64,000 nucleotides of DNA, from assembly GCA_963810525.1 (NCBI GenBank), contig CAWENB010000003.1:620001-684000 (forward strand), in the 5' to 3' direction. The stretch is from JAICLK01 sp963810525 (lineage in GTDB: Bacteria > Patescibacteriota > Saccharimonadia > Saccharimonadales > UBA4665). Below, in pieces: positions 8,917 to 17,785 of this stretch (the stretch's first letter is position 1; each line of letters starts with the position of its first letter). The notes beneath the pieces are model-generated. The model did no database searches, was not told the DNA's origin, and was given only the letters and a program-made list of their open reading frames with translations. Position numbers and translations under genes: made by a program.

Positions 8917-9132
8917 ATGATAAGTGTGACAAGAAAAGATTCGAAAGAATCCTTAGATAATCTTTTGCGTAGATTTAATCGAAAAGTGCAGCAGTCCGGC
9001 GTTGTAACGTCCGTAAAGCAGGCGCAATATTTTGAGAAGCCTACAACGAAACGTGAGCGGCGCAAAAAAGCGATTATTCGACAGGAACGCAAGGCAGCCA
9101 AACTTAAGAAGATAAAACTAGGCCAGAGATAA
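8917..9132 (+). CDS. rpsU: 30S ribosomal protein bS21
   Basis: A 71-aa very basic protein with the bS21 pattern: an N-terminal strand and SLDNLLRRFNRKVQQSGVV helix, then KRERRKKAIIRQERKA in the long basic helix. It binds the 30S platform near the anti-Shine-Dalgarno region. It is the first gene of a compact operon rpsU-yqeY-adk-map; yqeY begins 2 nt after its stop. Its start is predicted to be leaderless. Because bS21 sits at the anti-SD end of 16S rRNA, a leaderless start for this gene would make sense (inference). Confidence 0.9.
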   Translation: MISVTRKDSKESLDNLLRRFNRKVQQSGVVTSVKQAQYFEKPTTKRERRKKAIIRQERKAAKLKKIKLGQR

Positions 9133-9134
9133 CA

Positions 9135-9594
9135 ATGCTAAAGCAGCGCATTGAGCAGGACTTAAAAACTGCCTTGCGTACGGGCGATGCAGTTCGACTC
9201 AGCGTCCTGCGCTCGATTAAGAGTGCGATTACATACGCGGAAGTCGCGAAGAGTGCCAACAAACGTGAGAGCGGTCTAAGCGACGACGCGGTTTTGGAGG
9301 TGCTGGCGAAGGAAGCGAAAAAGCGCCAGGAAAGTGCGGATGCATATTCGAACGCCGGTCAGCCGGACCGCGCAGATGCCGAGCTCAAAGAGAAAAAGAT
9401 AATCCAAGAATATCTTCCGATGGCTCCGTCCGAAGATGAGCTGCGGGCAATAATTCAAACCGTGATCAATGAGCTGGGCGAGCGGTTCGGGCCAGAATTT
9501 AGGTCGAATTATAGGCGAAGTGAAACGTCAGGCTGGCGCGTCAGCTGATGGCGGCCTGATTGCGCGGTTAGTAAAAGAAAGGGCGAAGCAGTGA
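9135..9594 (+). CDS. yqeY: GatB/YqeY-domain protein, interrupted by a +1 offset
   Basis: A YqeY-family protein of about 150 aa (homologous to the tRNA-binding tail of GatB; role in cells unclear, often next to rpsU). Residues 1-120 are normal, with MLKQRIEQDLKTALRTGD at the start and KKIIQEYLPMAPSEDEL near the end. The literal frame then becomes unrelated and stops at 9548. One base further on, the frame encodes the authentic family tail (NLGRIIGEVKRQ...ADGGLIARLVKERAKQ), ending at TGA 9592-9594. The extra base lies around 9478-9492. The restored stop overlaps the adk GTG (GTGA, 9591-9594), the usual translational coupling arrangement, which argues that the restored frame is real. An assembly error or true lesion cannot be told apart here. 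Confidence 0.85.
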
Positions 9595-10136
9595 TTTTAT
9601 TGATGGGTGTTGCCGGGGCAGGCAAAAGCATGCAGGGCAAATTGCTCGCGGATGAACACGGATATTCATGGATATCAACCGGTGAAATTTTGCGGGTACT
9701 GGTAACCGGACAGCGTCGCCAGGAGATGTTGCAGGGTAAACTCTTGAGCGACGAAGAGGTAACCAGGATACTAGAGAAAGTCCTTGAGCTTATCGATACG
9801 AGCCGCGAATTTGTTCTTGACGGTTATCCTAGGACGCTGGCGCAGGCGGATTGGCTGCTCAAGCAAGCCAAGCAGGACCATCGCTTCAAGCTTACGGCTG
9901 TTATTCATCTCCAAGCGTCCGAAGAAGTAGTGCGAGCGCGACTTATGGAACGGGGACGCGTCGATGACACAGATGATGCAATTGCAAAGCGCTTTGAAGA
10001 ATACCGCGCCGTGACACTTCCGATTATTGATCACTTCAAAAACGAAGAAATTAAAGTATTTGATATTGACGCCGGCCAGACTCCGCGAGAAGTCCATGAC
10101 CAAATTGTGAAGTATATTGATAACGGGGCAAAGTAA
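9591..10136 (+). CDS. adk: Adenylate kinase-family nucleoside monophosphate kinase
   Basis: A 181-aa kinase interconverting AMP, ADP and ATP. The P-loop GVAGAGKS is at about residues 6-13, with Ser-Met where most Adk have Gly-Thr. ISTGEILR corresponds to the NMP-binding segment, DGYPRTLAQADWL to the conserved DGFPR motif, and ERGRVDDTDDAIAKRF to a short LID without zinc cysteines. The start is GTG 9591, with GAAAGGG just upstream, overlapping the restored yqeY stop by 4 bp. A start at a later ATG (codon 5) would break the P-loop strand. The slightly divergent P-loop leaves room for another NMP substrate, but AMP is most likely. Confidence 0.85.
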   Translation: MILLMGVAGAGKSMQGKLLADEHGYSWISTGEILRVLVTGQRRQEMLQGKLLSDEEVTRILEKVLELIDTSREFVLDGYPRTLAQADWLLKQAKQDHRFKLTAVIHLQASEEVVRARLMERGRVDDTDDAIAKRFEEYRAVTLPIIDHFKNEEIKVFDIDAGQTPREVHDQIVKYIDNGAK

Positions 10137-10146
10137 ACGCACTCCT

Positions 10147-10902
10147 ATGTTCACGCGCGTTAAAACGAACGCAGAACTCGAAGCCATGCGGGAGGGCGGC
10201 CAAATGCTAGCCACCGTTCTGCAGCACGTAAAGGCTCAAGTCGAGCCAGGTAGGAACACAAAAGAGCTCGCCGAGTTAGCAGCACAAGAAGTACGCAGAC
10301 TTGGAGGTAAACCGACAATTTTGGGTTATCAGGGTTTTCCGGAGGTAATTTGTATCTCGGTTAATGATGAGGTAGTGCACGGAATTCCGTCCGAATATAG
10401 AGTAGTGCAAGAGGGTGATATTGTGAGCCTTGATTTTTGTGTGACACACAAGAACCTTATTACTGATGCAGCGATAAGCGTCATAGCGGGGAAGCCGGCG
10501 TCACAGGCAGACGTCCAGCTGCTAGCGGAAACCGAAAAGGCTTTGCATGCTGGAATTCGAGCCGTGCATGATGGCGTACAAACAGGTGATATAGGCGCGG
10601 CAGTCGAGGCGGTATTATCGCGGCATAAATATGGCATAGTGCGCGATCTCGTAGGACATGGCGTCGGAGATTCTATGCACGAAGATCCAAATGTACCAAA
10701 CTATGGTAGAGGCGGAGCCGGCCCGAAACTTAATGCAGGCATGACAATCGCGATTGAACCCATGGCGACGCTTGGAACCGAACGTGTGTACATTGCAAAG
10801 GACGGTTGGACGGTCTTAACTTGGGATGGCAGCAGGTCGGCGCATTTTGAACACACGGTCGCAATTACCGATGACGGGGCGGAGATTCTGACCGCGCGCT
10901 AA
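10147..10902 (+). CDS. map: Methionine aminopeptidase, type I
   Basis: A 251-aa pita-bread-fold metalloprotease that removes initiator Met after deformylation. The five dinuclear metal ligands are visible in order: Asp of SLDF, Asp of TDAA, His of GHGVG, Glu of IEPM and Glu of FEHT. There is no N-terminal SH3-type zinc extension. ATG 10147 gives a family-typical start (FTRVKTNAELEAMREGG); the longer frame needs a TTG at 10117 inside adk. It is the last gene of rpsU-yqeY-adk-map, functionally complementary to def and fmt earlier in the window. Confidence 0.94.
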   Translation: MFTRVKTNAELEAMREGGQMLATVLQHVKAQVEPGRNTKELAELAAQEVRRLGGKPTILGYQGFPEVICISVNDEVVHGIPSEYRVVQEGDIVSLDFCVTHKNLITDAAISVIAGKPASQADVQLLAETEKALHAGIRAVHDGVQTGDIGAAVEAVLSRHKYGIVRDLVGHGVGDSMHEDPNVPNYGRGGAGPKLNAGMTIAIEPMATLGTERVYIAKDGWTVLTWDGSRSAHFEHTVAITDDGAEILTAR

Positions 10903-10945
10903 TGACGCGCGTGTATCAATTTTTGGGCCAGGGGTTGCAAGAAAC

Positions 10946-10975
10946 TTGCTCAAACTAAAGAATTAGCGCTATACT
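10946..10975 (+). promoter_or_regulatory. Promoter of ftsA, leaderless
   Basis: TTGCTC (10946-10951), an 18-nt spacer and TATACT (10970-10975) sit in the 79-bp gap after map. The ftsA ATG (10982) is 6 nt after the -10 box, which predicts transcription starting at the AUG. Confidence 0.55.
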
Positions 10976-10981
10976 TCCTGC

Positions 10982-12218
10982 ATGCGTGACACTTCCTCAC
11001 CGCACTTTGTTGGCCTTGATGTCGGAACGAGCAATGTTCGTTGTGTTATAGGGATGCAGCAGCCCAGTGATACCAAACCCTCTATTATTGGTCATGGTGC
11101 TTCTCCGAATCTCGGCATGCGTAAGGGAGCAGTGGTACACGTAGACGATGTAACTGAGGCGATTGTTCAAGCGGTTACCGAGGCTGAGCGGGTCTCGGGA
11201 GTCCGTGTTGAACGGGCTACGGTAAATATTAACGGCGCCCACGTTAACGGGATTAACTCCAAAGGCGTCATTGCGATCAGCACCGCAAACCGTGAAATCA
11301 CTACCGAAGATCGCCTGCGTGTCGAAGAGGCTGCTTCCGTTGTGCAGTTGCCACCCAACCGTGAAATCATTCAAATATTTGCTAAAAACTACAGCCTTGA
11401 CGGTCAGTCGAATATAAAAGACCCGGTCGGCATGCGCGGCGTACGACTCGAGGTGGATACTCATATAGTCACTGCAGCCACGCCTAATGTTCGTAATCTA
11501 AGTATGGCGCTTGAAAAGGCGCAGATTATGCCAATGCGCTACACGGTGTCTAGCTTAGCTTCGGCCGAAGCAGTTCTAACGCGCCAACAAAAAGAGGCGG
11601 GGACCGTGCTTATCGACATTCGGAGCGGGAACGACTAATATTATTGTCATCGAGGATGGAGAGGTGCAGGATATTTCGGTGCTGCCCATCGGAGGAACGC
11701 ATATTACCAATGATCTGGCGATCGGTCTCAGGACCGACCTTGATATTGCCGAAGCGGTCAAGCTTGAATATGGTAGTCTCGCTTCCGCTAATAAAAAAGC
11801 TACCGTTACTGCGAAGAGCAATGGCGTCGATCATACGTTTAAGAACGCAGACGTACTCATGATTATCGAAGCGCGCGTTGAGGAGCTTTTTGAATTCGTA
11901 GATCGGGAACTCAAGAGAATTCAGCGCTCGCGAAAGCTACCTGGCGGCGCAGTATTGACGGGCGGCACGGCAAAATTGCCCGGTTTAGCCGTCTTTGCAC
12001 GTAATAAACTACAACTTGCGGCCAGAGTGGGCAAGATGCAACAGCTTTCAGGCTTGGTTGACACGGTCGACGATCCGACGTACTTTGCCGCAGTCGGCTT
12101 AATGTTGCTTGATATGTTGCTTTTGCCTGATGTCAATGCGACTCCAGGCCAACATCAGGTGCCCGCTGCAGTCAGTGGAGTGCTGGATAATATTTTTGGC
12201 TACTTCAAGCGGCGCTAG
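10982..12218 (+). CDS. ftsA: Cell division protein FtsA, interrupted by a +1 offset
   Basis: An actin-like membrane tether for the FtsZ ring. The N-terminal half (10982-11638) has the phosphate-1 loop GLDVGTSNVRCVIG, the 1C-domain region and the second part up to GTVLIDI. There the literal frame runs into a stop at 11636-11638. Removing one base near 11620 (ATT C GGA GCG) restores the phosphate-2 motif DIGAGTTNIIVIEDG and continues to 12218 through the adenosine motif (GGAVLTGGTAKLPGL). A C-terminal amphipathic helix is suggested by ILDNIFGYFKRR-like residues. Together the parts give a normal length of about 411 aa. FtsA should be needed for division, so an inactive gene would be surprising; a sequencing insertion is the simplest reading. 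It lies directly before ftsZ. Confidence 0.87.
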
Positions 12219-12280
12219 TTATTCCGTGCATACATAATGGGGCACGAAACAATACAGTATAAAAAGTCCTGTATAATTTA

Positions 12281-12309
12281 TTGAAGCGTTCGCTAACAGC
12301 GGGTATACT
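12281..12309 (+). promoter_or_regulatory. Promoter of ftsZ
   Basis: TTGAAG (12281-12286), a 17-nt spacer and TATACT (12304-12309), 35 bp before the ftsZ ATG. ftsZ can therefore be transcribed independently of ftsA. Confidence 0.7.
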
Positions 12310-12344
12310 GGCATATGTAATGAATATGATTCCGGGAGTAGACT

Positions 12345-13712
12345 ATGCCGCAAGTTGAGCCAGCCATAGAGACGTTTGCAAAGATAAAAGTAATTGGAGT
12401 CGGGGGTGCTGGTGGTGCCGCTATCAATCGAATGATTGATGCCGGCGTTGAGGGTGTTGAATTTATCACTATTAATACCGACGCGCAAGCGCTCTATCAC
12501 TCAAACGCCAAAACAAAGATACATATTGGCAAAGATGTTTCCAAAGGTTTGGGCGCTGGCGCCGATCCGTCAGTTGGTCGGCGTGCCGCCGAAGAGTCGG
12601 TTGACGAAATCAAAAAGGTAATCGAAGATGCCGATATGGTGTTCATCACCATCGGCGCTGGCGGCGGTACGGGCAGTGGCGCGGGTCCGGTTGTGGCGCG
12701 GGTTGCTAAGGACATGGGGATATTGGTGGTAGGTTTCGCGACCAAGCCATTCGCATTTGAAGGTGAAAAGCGGCGTAAGAATGCCGATACTGCAATCGAA
12801 AACTTACGTGAGGCGGTCGATACGCTTATCATCATTCCTAATGACAAGCTACTACAGACAATCGATCGCCAAACCCCGCTTATCGAGGCCTTCAAGGTGG
12901 CGGATGACGTTTTGCGGCAAGGTGTGCAGGGTGTTTCCGATCTGATTACCGTCCATGGTCTGATTAACCTGGACTTTGCCGATGTAAAGACGGTCATGAG
13001 CAACGCCGGCTCGGCTTTGATGGGTATCGGGCGCGCGAGTGGCGAGAACCGGGCTGTGCAGGCTGCACAGCAGGCTATCGAATCACCATTACTTGAGGTT
13101 TCGATTGATGGTGCTCGCGGCATTTTATTCAACGTGATAGGCGGTAATGACCTTTCGATGCACGAGATTAATGTCGCCGCGGAAACTATCACCAGCGCTG
13201 CCGACTCTGAAGCAAACATCATCTTCGGCGCTACAATAAACCCCGAGATTGAAGGTGAAATCATAATAACGGTAGTAGCAACTGGTTTTGACGCCGCCTA
13301 TTTCGCAAAGCGGACGCAGCTCAGCGGCATGGGTTCGTCGCTTGATGATGAGGTCGCAGCACCGATTGCGGCAGGCAGCCCGCCGCCGGATGAGGGAGTT
13401 ATGTCCGATATTGATATGAATCTCGATGACGGAGAGGCCGAGGCTGCTTCGGATTTTCAATCGCACACCACGCCGACGAACATTTGGGCTGCCGTCGATG
13501 ACGATGACGACAAAGATGAGGTCGATAAAAAGAATCAAGTCGTTGCAAAAAAGGAATCTGCCGAGAAGTCAAAGCATGAAAGTGATGATTCCACAAGACA
13601 CCAACCCTTTGTAAGCAGCGGTTTGGATGACGACTCGCTAGATAAACCGTCATTCTTGCGCAGACTACGCATTCACAAAGAGCAGCAAAACGAAGAGGGC
13701 AAGGATAAATAG
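12345..13712 (+). CDS. ftsZ: Cell division protein FtsZ
   Basis: A 455-aa tubulin-like GTPase forming the division ring. IGVGGAGG (17-24) starts the nucleotide site, the tubulin signature GGGTGSG is at 106-112, and the synergy (T7) loop NLDFADVK at 208-215. The globular core ends near residue 320. It is followed by an unusually acidic, Asp-rich linker of about 100 residues and a conserved C-terminal peptide-like segment (KPSFLRRLRI) that should bind FtsA. GGGAG at 12334-12338 is the Shine-Dalgarno for ATG 12345. The frame is intact, in contrast to ftsA just upstream. Confidence 0.96.
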   Translation: MPQVEPAIETFAKIKVIGVGGAGGAAINRMIDAGVEGVEFITINTDAQALYHSNAKTKIHIGKDVSKGLGAGADPSVGRRAAEESVDEIKKVIEDADMVFITIGAGGGTGSGAGPVVARVAKDMGILVVGFATKPFAFEGEKRRKNADTAIENLREAVDTLIIIPNDKLLQTIDRQTPLIEAFKVADDVLRQGVQGVSDLITVHGLINLDFADVKTVMSNAGSALMGIGRASGENRAVQAAQQAIESPLLEVSIDGARGILFNVIGGNDLSMHEINVAAETITSAADSEANIIFGATINPEIEGEIIITVVATGFDAAYFAKRTQLSGMGSSLDDEVAAPIAAGSPPPDEGVMSDIDMNLDDGEAEAASDFQSHTTPTNIWAAVDDDDDKDEVDKKNQVVAKKESAEKSKHESDDSTRHQPFVSSGLDDDSLDKPSFLRRLRIHKEQQNEEGKDK

Positions 13713-13853
13713 GCTCGATTCGTATTAAATAATACAGCAGAAAATATTTGCAAAACGCTATTGGTGGAGCTATCATCGAAATACATACGCTATATATGGG
13801 TAACCAGTAGTAGTAGTTGTACTTTGCAGTCGAACAAAGGAGGTGTAGCGAAC

Positions 13854-14339
13854 GTGAAATGCAAAGCGTGTCAATTTGAAGACACGAAAGTGATCGAATC
13901 GAGAGATGTAGCGGATGGCGAAGCAGTCCGCCGTCGGCGCATGTGCCCGCAATGCGGTGAGCGGTTCACGACGTACGAACGCATCGAGCGTCCACAGCTG
14001 GTAATAATCAAAAACAGCGGAGTTCGAGAGCTGTTCAACCGCGAGAAGCTCATGTCGGGCTTGCTGAGAGCCAGCGAGAAGACGCCGCTTACAACCCTGC
14101 AGCTTGAGCGGCTCGTTTCGGACATTGAGCGTGAGCTTTATGGCTGCGGCGAGTCGGAAATCCGTTCGGCCAAAATAGGCGAAATGGTCATGGAGCGCCT
14201 GGCTTTACTTAATGAGGTAGCATATGTACGTTTCGCAAGTGTCTACCGAAGGTTTAAGGACATTGCGGGCTTCGAAAAGGAGCTTTCGCAAATCAAACAG
14301 AAAAAAACCACGGAGTTTGTCAAAGGCTACGATCTTTGA
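13854..14339 (+). CDS. nrdR: Transcriptional repressor NrdR
   Basis: A 161-aa repressor of ribonucleotide reductase genes. A zinc ribbon with two CxxC pairs is at the N-terminus (CKAC near residues 3-6 and CPQC about 30 residues later), followed by RFTTYER and an ATP-cone domain (about 45-135) that senses ATP/dATP. I start at GTG 13854 because AAAGGAGGTG (13836-13845) is a near-perfect Shine-Dalgarno for it. The longer frame from 13761 adds 31 non-conserved residues across this site. It lies just upstream of nrdJ, its expected target, although I found no clear pair of NrdR boxes in front of nrdJ. Confidence 0.93.
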   Translation: MKCKACQFEDTKVIESRDVADGEAVRRRRMCPQCGERFTTYERIERPQLVIIKNSGVRELFNREKLMSGLLRASEKTPLTTLQLERLVSDIERELYGCGESEIRSAKIGEMVMERLALLNEVAYVRFASVYRRFKDIAGFEKELSQIKQKKTTEFVKGYDL

Positions 14340-14513
14340 CGGTTGCTCTCGGATCTCACCACTAGATCGGTGAAATTCGTGAGGAGCTCTGCTCTTGGCC
14401 GGTGTCTTTGAGAGCGGCACCGAAAAGGAGCTTTAAGGACTCTAACAAACAACTAAAACTAAACGGCTTGCTAACTCGTAAAAGCCAGTAAGTCATAAAG
14501 AAGTGAGGGTACT
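14340..14513 (+). promoter_or_regulatory. Structured nrdR-nrdJ intergenic leader
   Basis: This 174-bp gap holds several inverted repeats: GATCT/AGATC (14352-14356 with 14364-14368), AGGAGC/GCTCTT (14382-14387 with 14391-14396), CGGTGTC/GGCACCG (14400-14406 with 14416-14422) and GGCTT/AAGCC (14465-14469 with 14482-14486). The stretch GGTGAAATTCG (14369-14379) resembles part of the cobalamin riboswitch core. The other conserved core segments are not seen, so a B12 riboswitch is only a suggestion based on nrdJ using adenosylcobalamin. Confidence 0.35.
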
Positions 14514-17360
14514 ATGGCACAAACGACATCACTAGGGGTCAGGCGATTTTTCACCCGACCAAAAACTAAAGCATATGACCAGCTCAAGTGGGTCAAACGC
14601 GATTCGGTCATTATGAATCCGATGACCGGCAAGCCGGTGTTTGAGCAAAAAGATGTAGAATTTCCCGAACAGTGGTCCCTGAATGCGATCAATATTGTCG
14701 CCCAAAAATATTTTACGGGTACGCCGGGAACGTCCGGCCGCGAAACCTCACTTCGTCATTTGATCGATCGCGTGGCCGATACGATTACGCGCCATGGCGT
14801 CCAGGAGGGCTATTTTGATAACGAAATCGAGGCTAACGATTTTCGCGAGGAACTGAAGTTAATCCTGGCGACCCAGCGGGCGGCCTTCAACTCGCCAGTG
14901 TGGTTTAACATAGGTGCCGCCGAGCGTACCCAGCAGGCAAGTGCGTGCTTTATTTTGAGCGTGGACGACGATATGCGGTCGATCCTGAACTGGTACACCG
15001 AAGAAGGTATGATTTTTAAAGGTGGCTCAGGCTCCGGACTGAATGTCAGCCACATTCGTTCTTCTAATGAGCCGCTTGGCAAAAGTGCGGGCAAGGCTTC
15101 AGGTCCCTTAAGCTTTATGCGCGGGGCCGATTCGGTGGCTGGCGCGATCAAAAGCGGCGGCAAGACCCGTCGGGCCGCGAAGATGGTTATTCTTAATTCA
15201 GACCATCCTGATGTATTCGAGTTTGTGTGGTGCAAGGCGATTGAGGAGCGCAAGGCTCGCGCGCTCGAGGCTGCCGGCTTTGACATGACGCTTGATGGCA
15301 AAGACATCTTCTCGGTTCAATACCAGAACGCTAACAATTCCGTACGTGTGACCGACGACTTTATGCAGGCCGTTCAAAATGACGACGACTGGGACCTTAA
15401 AGAGGTTACAACTGGTAAGACGGTGAAGACGGTCAAGGCCCGCAAGCTGTTTCGAGAAATTGCCGAAGCTGCCTGGGAGTGCGCCGACCCTGGCATGCAG
15501 TTTCATACGACGATAAATCGTTGGCACACGACACCGAACGCGGGGCCAATCGAGGGCAGCAATCCGTGCAGTGAATACATGCATCTCAATAATTCGGCTT
15601 GTAACCTGGCATCAATTAACCTGCTGAAATTCTTGAATAATGACAATAACTTCGATATAGAGGCGTTCAAGCACACCACGGAAATCATTTTTATGGCGCA
15701 GGAGATTCTGGTCGGTTACGCATCCTATCCGACTGAGAAGATCGGCAAGACCGCCCGTGCATACCGCGAGCTCGGTATCGGTTATGCCAACCTGGGGGCG
15801 TTGCTCATGGCACAAGGCCTGCCATATGACTCAGATGAAGGTCGTGCCCAGGCGGCTGCCATTACGGCGCTCATGACCGGTCACTCATATGCCGTCAGTG
15901 CAAAAATGGCACGTAAGGTCGGGCCGTTCGCCGGCTTTCACAAGGACCGCGAAAACACGTTGAGTGTTCTGCGCATGCACCGGCGGGCTGTGTCGGATAT
16001 TGATGCCAGCCTCGTATCCGAGGAGTTGCTCAGCGCTGCAGCGGCGGCTTGGGACGAGGCGGTTGAGCTGGGCGAACTGTACGGCGTCCGCAACTCGCAG
16101 GCGAGCTTGCTCGCGCCTACCGGCACCATCGGTTTGATGATGGACTGCGACACCACGGGCATCGAGCCCGATCTTGGCCTGGTCAAAATGAAGAAACTCG
16201 TCGGTGGCGGTACGATGACCATCGTCAACCAAACGGTCCCGCGGTCCCTCATGGCCTTAGGCTATACTCCCCAGCAAATAGAAGAGATAGTGGAATATAT
16301 TGATGTAGAAAAAACGATACTTGGCGCACCGCACCTTAAGAGGGAGCATGAGCCTGTTTTCGCCTGTTCGATGGGCGATAACGCCATTTACTATCTTGGG
16401 CACGTTAAAATGATGGCCGCCGTCCAACCGTTCCTTTCCGGCGCTATCAGTAAGACTATTAATATGCCCGAAGAAGTGACGGTTGAAGATGTCGAGCAAT
16501 TGCATATCGACGCCTGGAAGATGGGACTGAAAGCGGTTGCTATTTACCGCGACAACTGTAAAGTAGCGCAACCGCTCAGCATGGCAAAGAAAGAAGATGA
16601 CAAGCGACAGGAACCGAAGCAGTTGGTCGAAGCCACTCCGGCGCCAAAAGCTACGGTAGCAGCCGCAGTCGCGGAAGCGATGGACAGTAGAATTGTCGTT
16701 AAAGGTGCCGTGAGGCGGGAGTTGCCGAAAGAGAGAATTGCTCGTACGTTTTCATTTACGGTTGCGGACAGCCACGGCTACCTGATAGTCGGGGAGTACG
16801 AAGATGGCACCCCGGGCGAAGTTTTCGTGAATTTTTCGAAACACGGCTCGACGCTCCGCGGCATTATGGACGCGTTCGCCATCTCCATGAGCCACGGTCT
16901 ACAGTATGGCGTGCCGCTCAAGAGCTACATTAAGTCATTCCTCAACACCTCGTTCGCGCCCGCCGGTATTACTGACGATCCGAACATACGTACGGCTACG
17001 TCGATCGTCGACTTTATTGCCAGGCGTCTGGCACTGACGTATCTTTCATTTGACGACCGTCTGGAGCTCGGGCTGGCCTCTATCGAGGATATGCCTGAAT
17101 TGCAAACTACATTACTGGATGAGCCCGAAGTGAAGGAAGGGGATGTGGTGGTTGATGACGTTAAGGCTGATTCGCCCCGCGATACGGAAGATTCGACAAG
17201 GACTCAAGCTGTAAAGATCGAACGTCTCCAGTCGACGCTTATCAAAAAAACCGGCTTTGATGACACCGCGCCGATTTGCTTCAACTGTGGTAATCAGACC
17301 CAGCGTGCCGGTAGCTGCTTCGTGTGCACTTCGTGCGGTTCGACAACCGGTTGCAGCTAA
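14514..17360 (+). CDS. nrdJ: Adenosylcobalamin-dependent ribonucleotide reductase (class II)
   Basis: A 948-aa class II reductase making dNTPs with a B12-derived radical. The barrel has Cys145 (QASACF), the active-site loop NPCSE (350-354, Cys and Glu catalytic), SACNLAS around 361-367, and APTGTIGLMMDCDTTG further on. A TSCPD-like domain is suggested by residues about 715-850. The C-terminus is a cysteine-rich zinc ribbon (about 922-948, CFNCGNQ...CFVCTSCG...GCS) that probably re-reduces the active site. It needs no oxygen and no small subunit. A GAGGG lies just before ATG 14514. It is directly downstream of nrdR and ends in a strong terminator, so it closes the core segment. Confidence 0.95.
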   Translation: MAQTTSLGVRRFFTRPKTKAYDQLKWVKRDSVIMNPMTGKPVFEQKDVEFPEQWSLNAINIVAQKYFTGTPGTSGRETSLRHLIDRVADTITRHGVQEGYFDNEIEANDFREELKLILATQRAAFNSPVWFNIGAAERTQQASACFILSVDDDMRSILNWYTEEGMIFKGGSGSGLNVSHIRSSNEPLGKSAGKASGPLSFMRGADSVAGAIKSGGKTRRAAKMVILNSDHPDVFEFVWCKAIEERKARALEAAGFDMTLDGKDIFSVQYQNANNSVRVTDDFMQAVQNDDDWDLKEVTTGKTVKTVKARKLFREIAEAAWECADPGMQFHTTINRWHTTPNAGPIEGSNPCSEYMHLNNSACNLASINLLKFLNNDNNFDIEAFKHTTEIIFMAQEILVGYASYPTEKIGKTARAYRELGIGYANLGALLMAQGLPYDSDEGRAQAAAITALMTGHSYAVSAKMARKVGPFAGFHKDRENTLSVLRMHRRAVSDIDASLVSEELLSAAAAAWDEAVELGELYGVRNSQASLLAPTGTIGLMMDCDTTGIEPDLGLVKMKKLVGGGTMTIVNQTVPRSLMALGYTPQQIEEIVEYIDVEKTILGAPHLKREHEPVFACSMGDNAIYYLGHVKMMAAVQPFLSGAISKTINMPEEVTVEDVEQLHIDAWKMGLKAVAIYRDNCKVAQPLSMAKKEDDKRQEPKQLVEATPAPKATVAAAVAEAMDSRIVVKGAVRRELPKERIARTFSFTVADSHGYLIVGEYEDGTPGEVFVNFSKHGSTLRGIMDAFAISMSHGLQYGVPLKSYIKSFLNTSFAPAGITDDPNIRTATSIVDFIARRLALTYLSFDDRLELGLASIEDMPELQTTLLDEPEVKEGDVVVDDVKADSPRDTEDSTRTQAVKIERLQSTLIKKTGFDDTAPICFNCGNQTQRAGSCFVCTSCGSTTGCS

Positions 17361-17380
17361 AGTAGCTCAATGTATCTAAT

Positions 17381-17421
17381 AAAGAGTCCAGCCTCGTATG
17401 CTTCGGGGAAGGACTCTTTTT
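17381..17421 (+). terminator. Rho-independent terminator of nrdJ
   Basis: AAAGAGTCC (17381-17389) pairs with GGACTCTTT (17411-17419) over a 21-nt loop and runs into a T5 tract (17417-17421), 21 bp after the nrdJ stop. It separates core genes from the surface-protein island. Confidence 0.85.
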
Positions 17422-17642
17422 AGGATAACTTATCTTTAGGTGTCTGTGGACAAATGAATTGCTCGAAAAGTCTATATTGCCGAGATCACAACAAACTACA
17501 AGTCAATATTAATGGATTCAAAGCGGTCAATGCCAGGGAAACAACGTAGATTCGGAATCGTTATATTTAAAACAACAAAATAAATCGAAGTTGTTTACTA
17601 ATGAGGTCAAATATAGACCTCTTAATAATCTCCAATTTTCCA

Positions 17643-17785
17643 TTGTGCTCGCATAAAGCGCTAATGGATAATAGAGCTTACGGACAGGTGGAAGTTCTTC
17701 GGGGTTTCTGTTTGTCCGTAAACAACACATATAAAAACGGGGTCACTCAAAATCGTGGCACCACACAATACAAACCAACAACTAA
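17643..17785 (+). promoter_or_regulatory. Promoter and structured leader of giant gene 1
   Basis: TTGTGC (17643-17648), an 18-nt spacer and GATAAT (17667-17672) form the promoter. The leader folds into a stem-loop: outer stem TTACGGACA/TGTCCGTAA (17678-17686 with 17713-17721) and inner stem GAAGTTC/GGGTTTC (17691-17697 with 17702-17708) capped by a TTCG tetraloop. A second hairpin GGTCAC/GTG-gc-ACC follows. The last 30 nt are A/C-rich with no Shine-Dalgarno before ATG 17786. The same element precedes the other two giant genes. The stretch 17422-17642 before it is AT-rich and holds nothing else I recognise. Confidence 0.75.

Noticed and set aside
14337..14339. UGA as a sense codon (CPR code variant)
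   Set aside because: nrdR, yqeY and the GH59 gene end naturally at TGA, and no long frame requires reading through TGA.
14340..14513. A confident call of a cobalamin riboswitch
   Set aside because: Only one core-like segment matches; the rest of the conserved core is not seen. Kept as a low-confidence structured leader.
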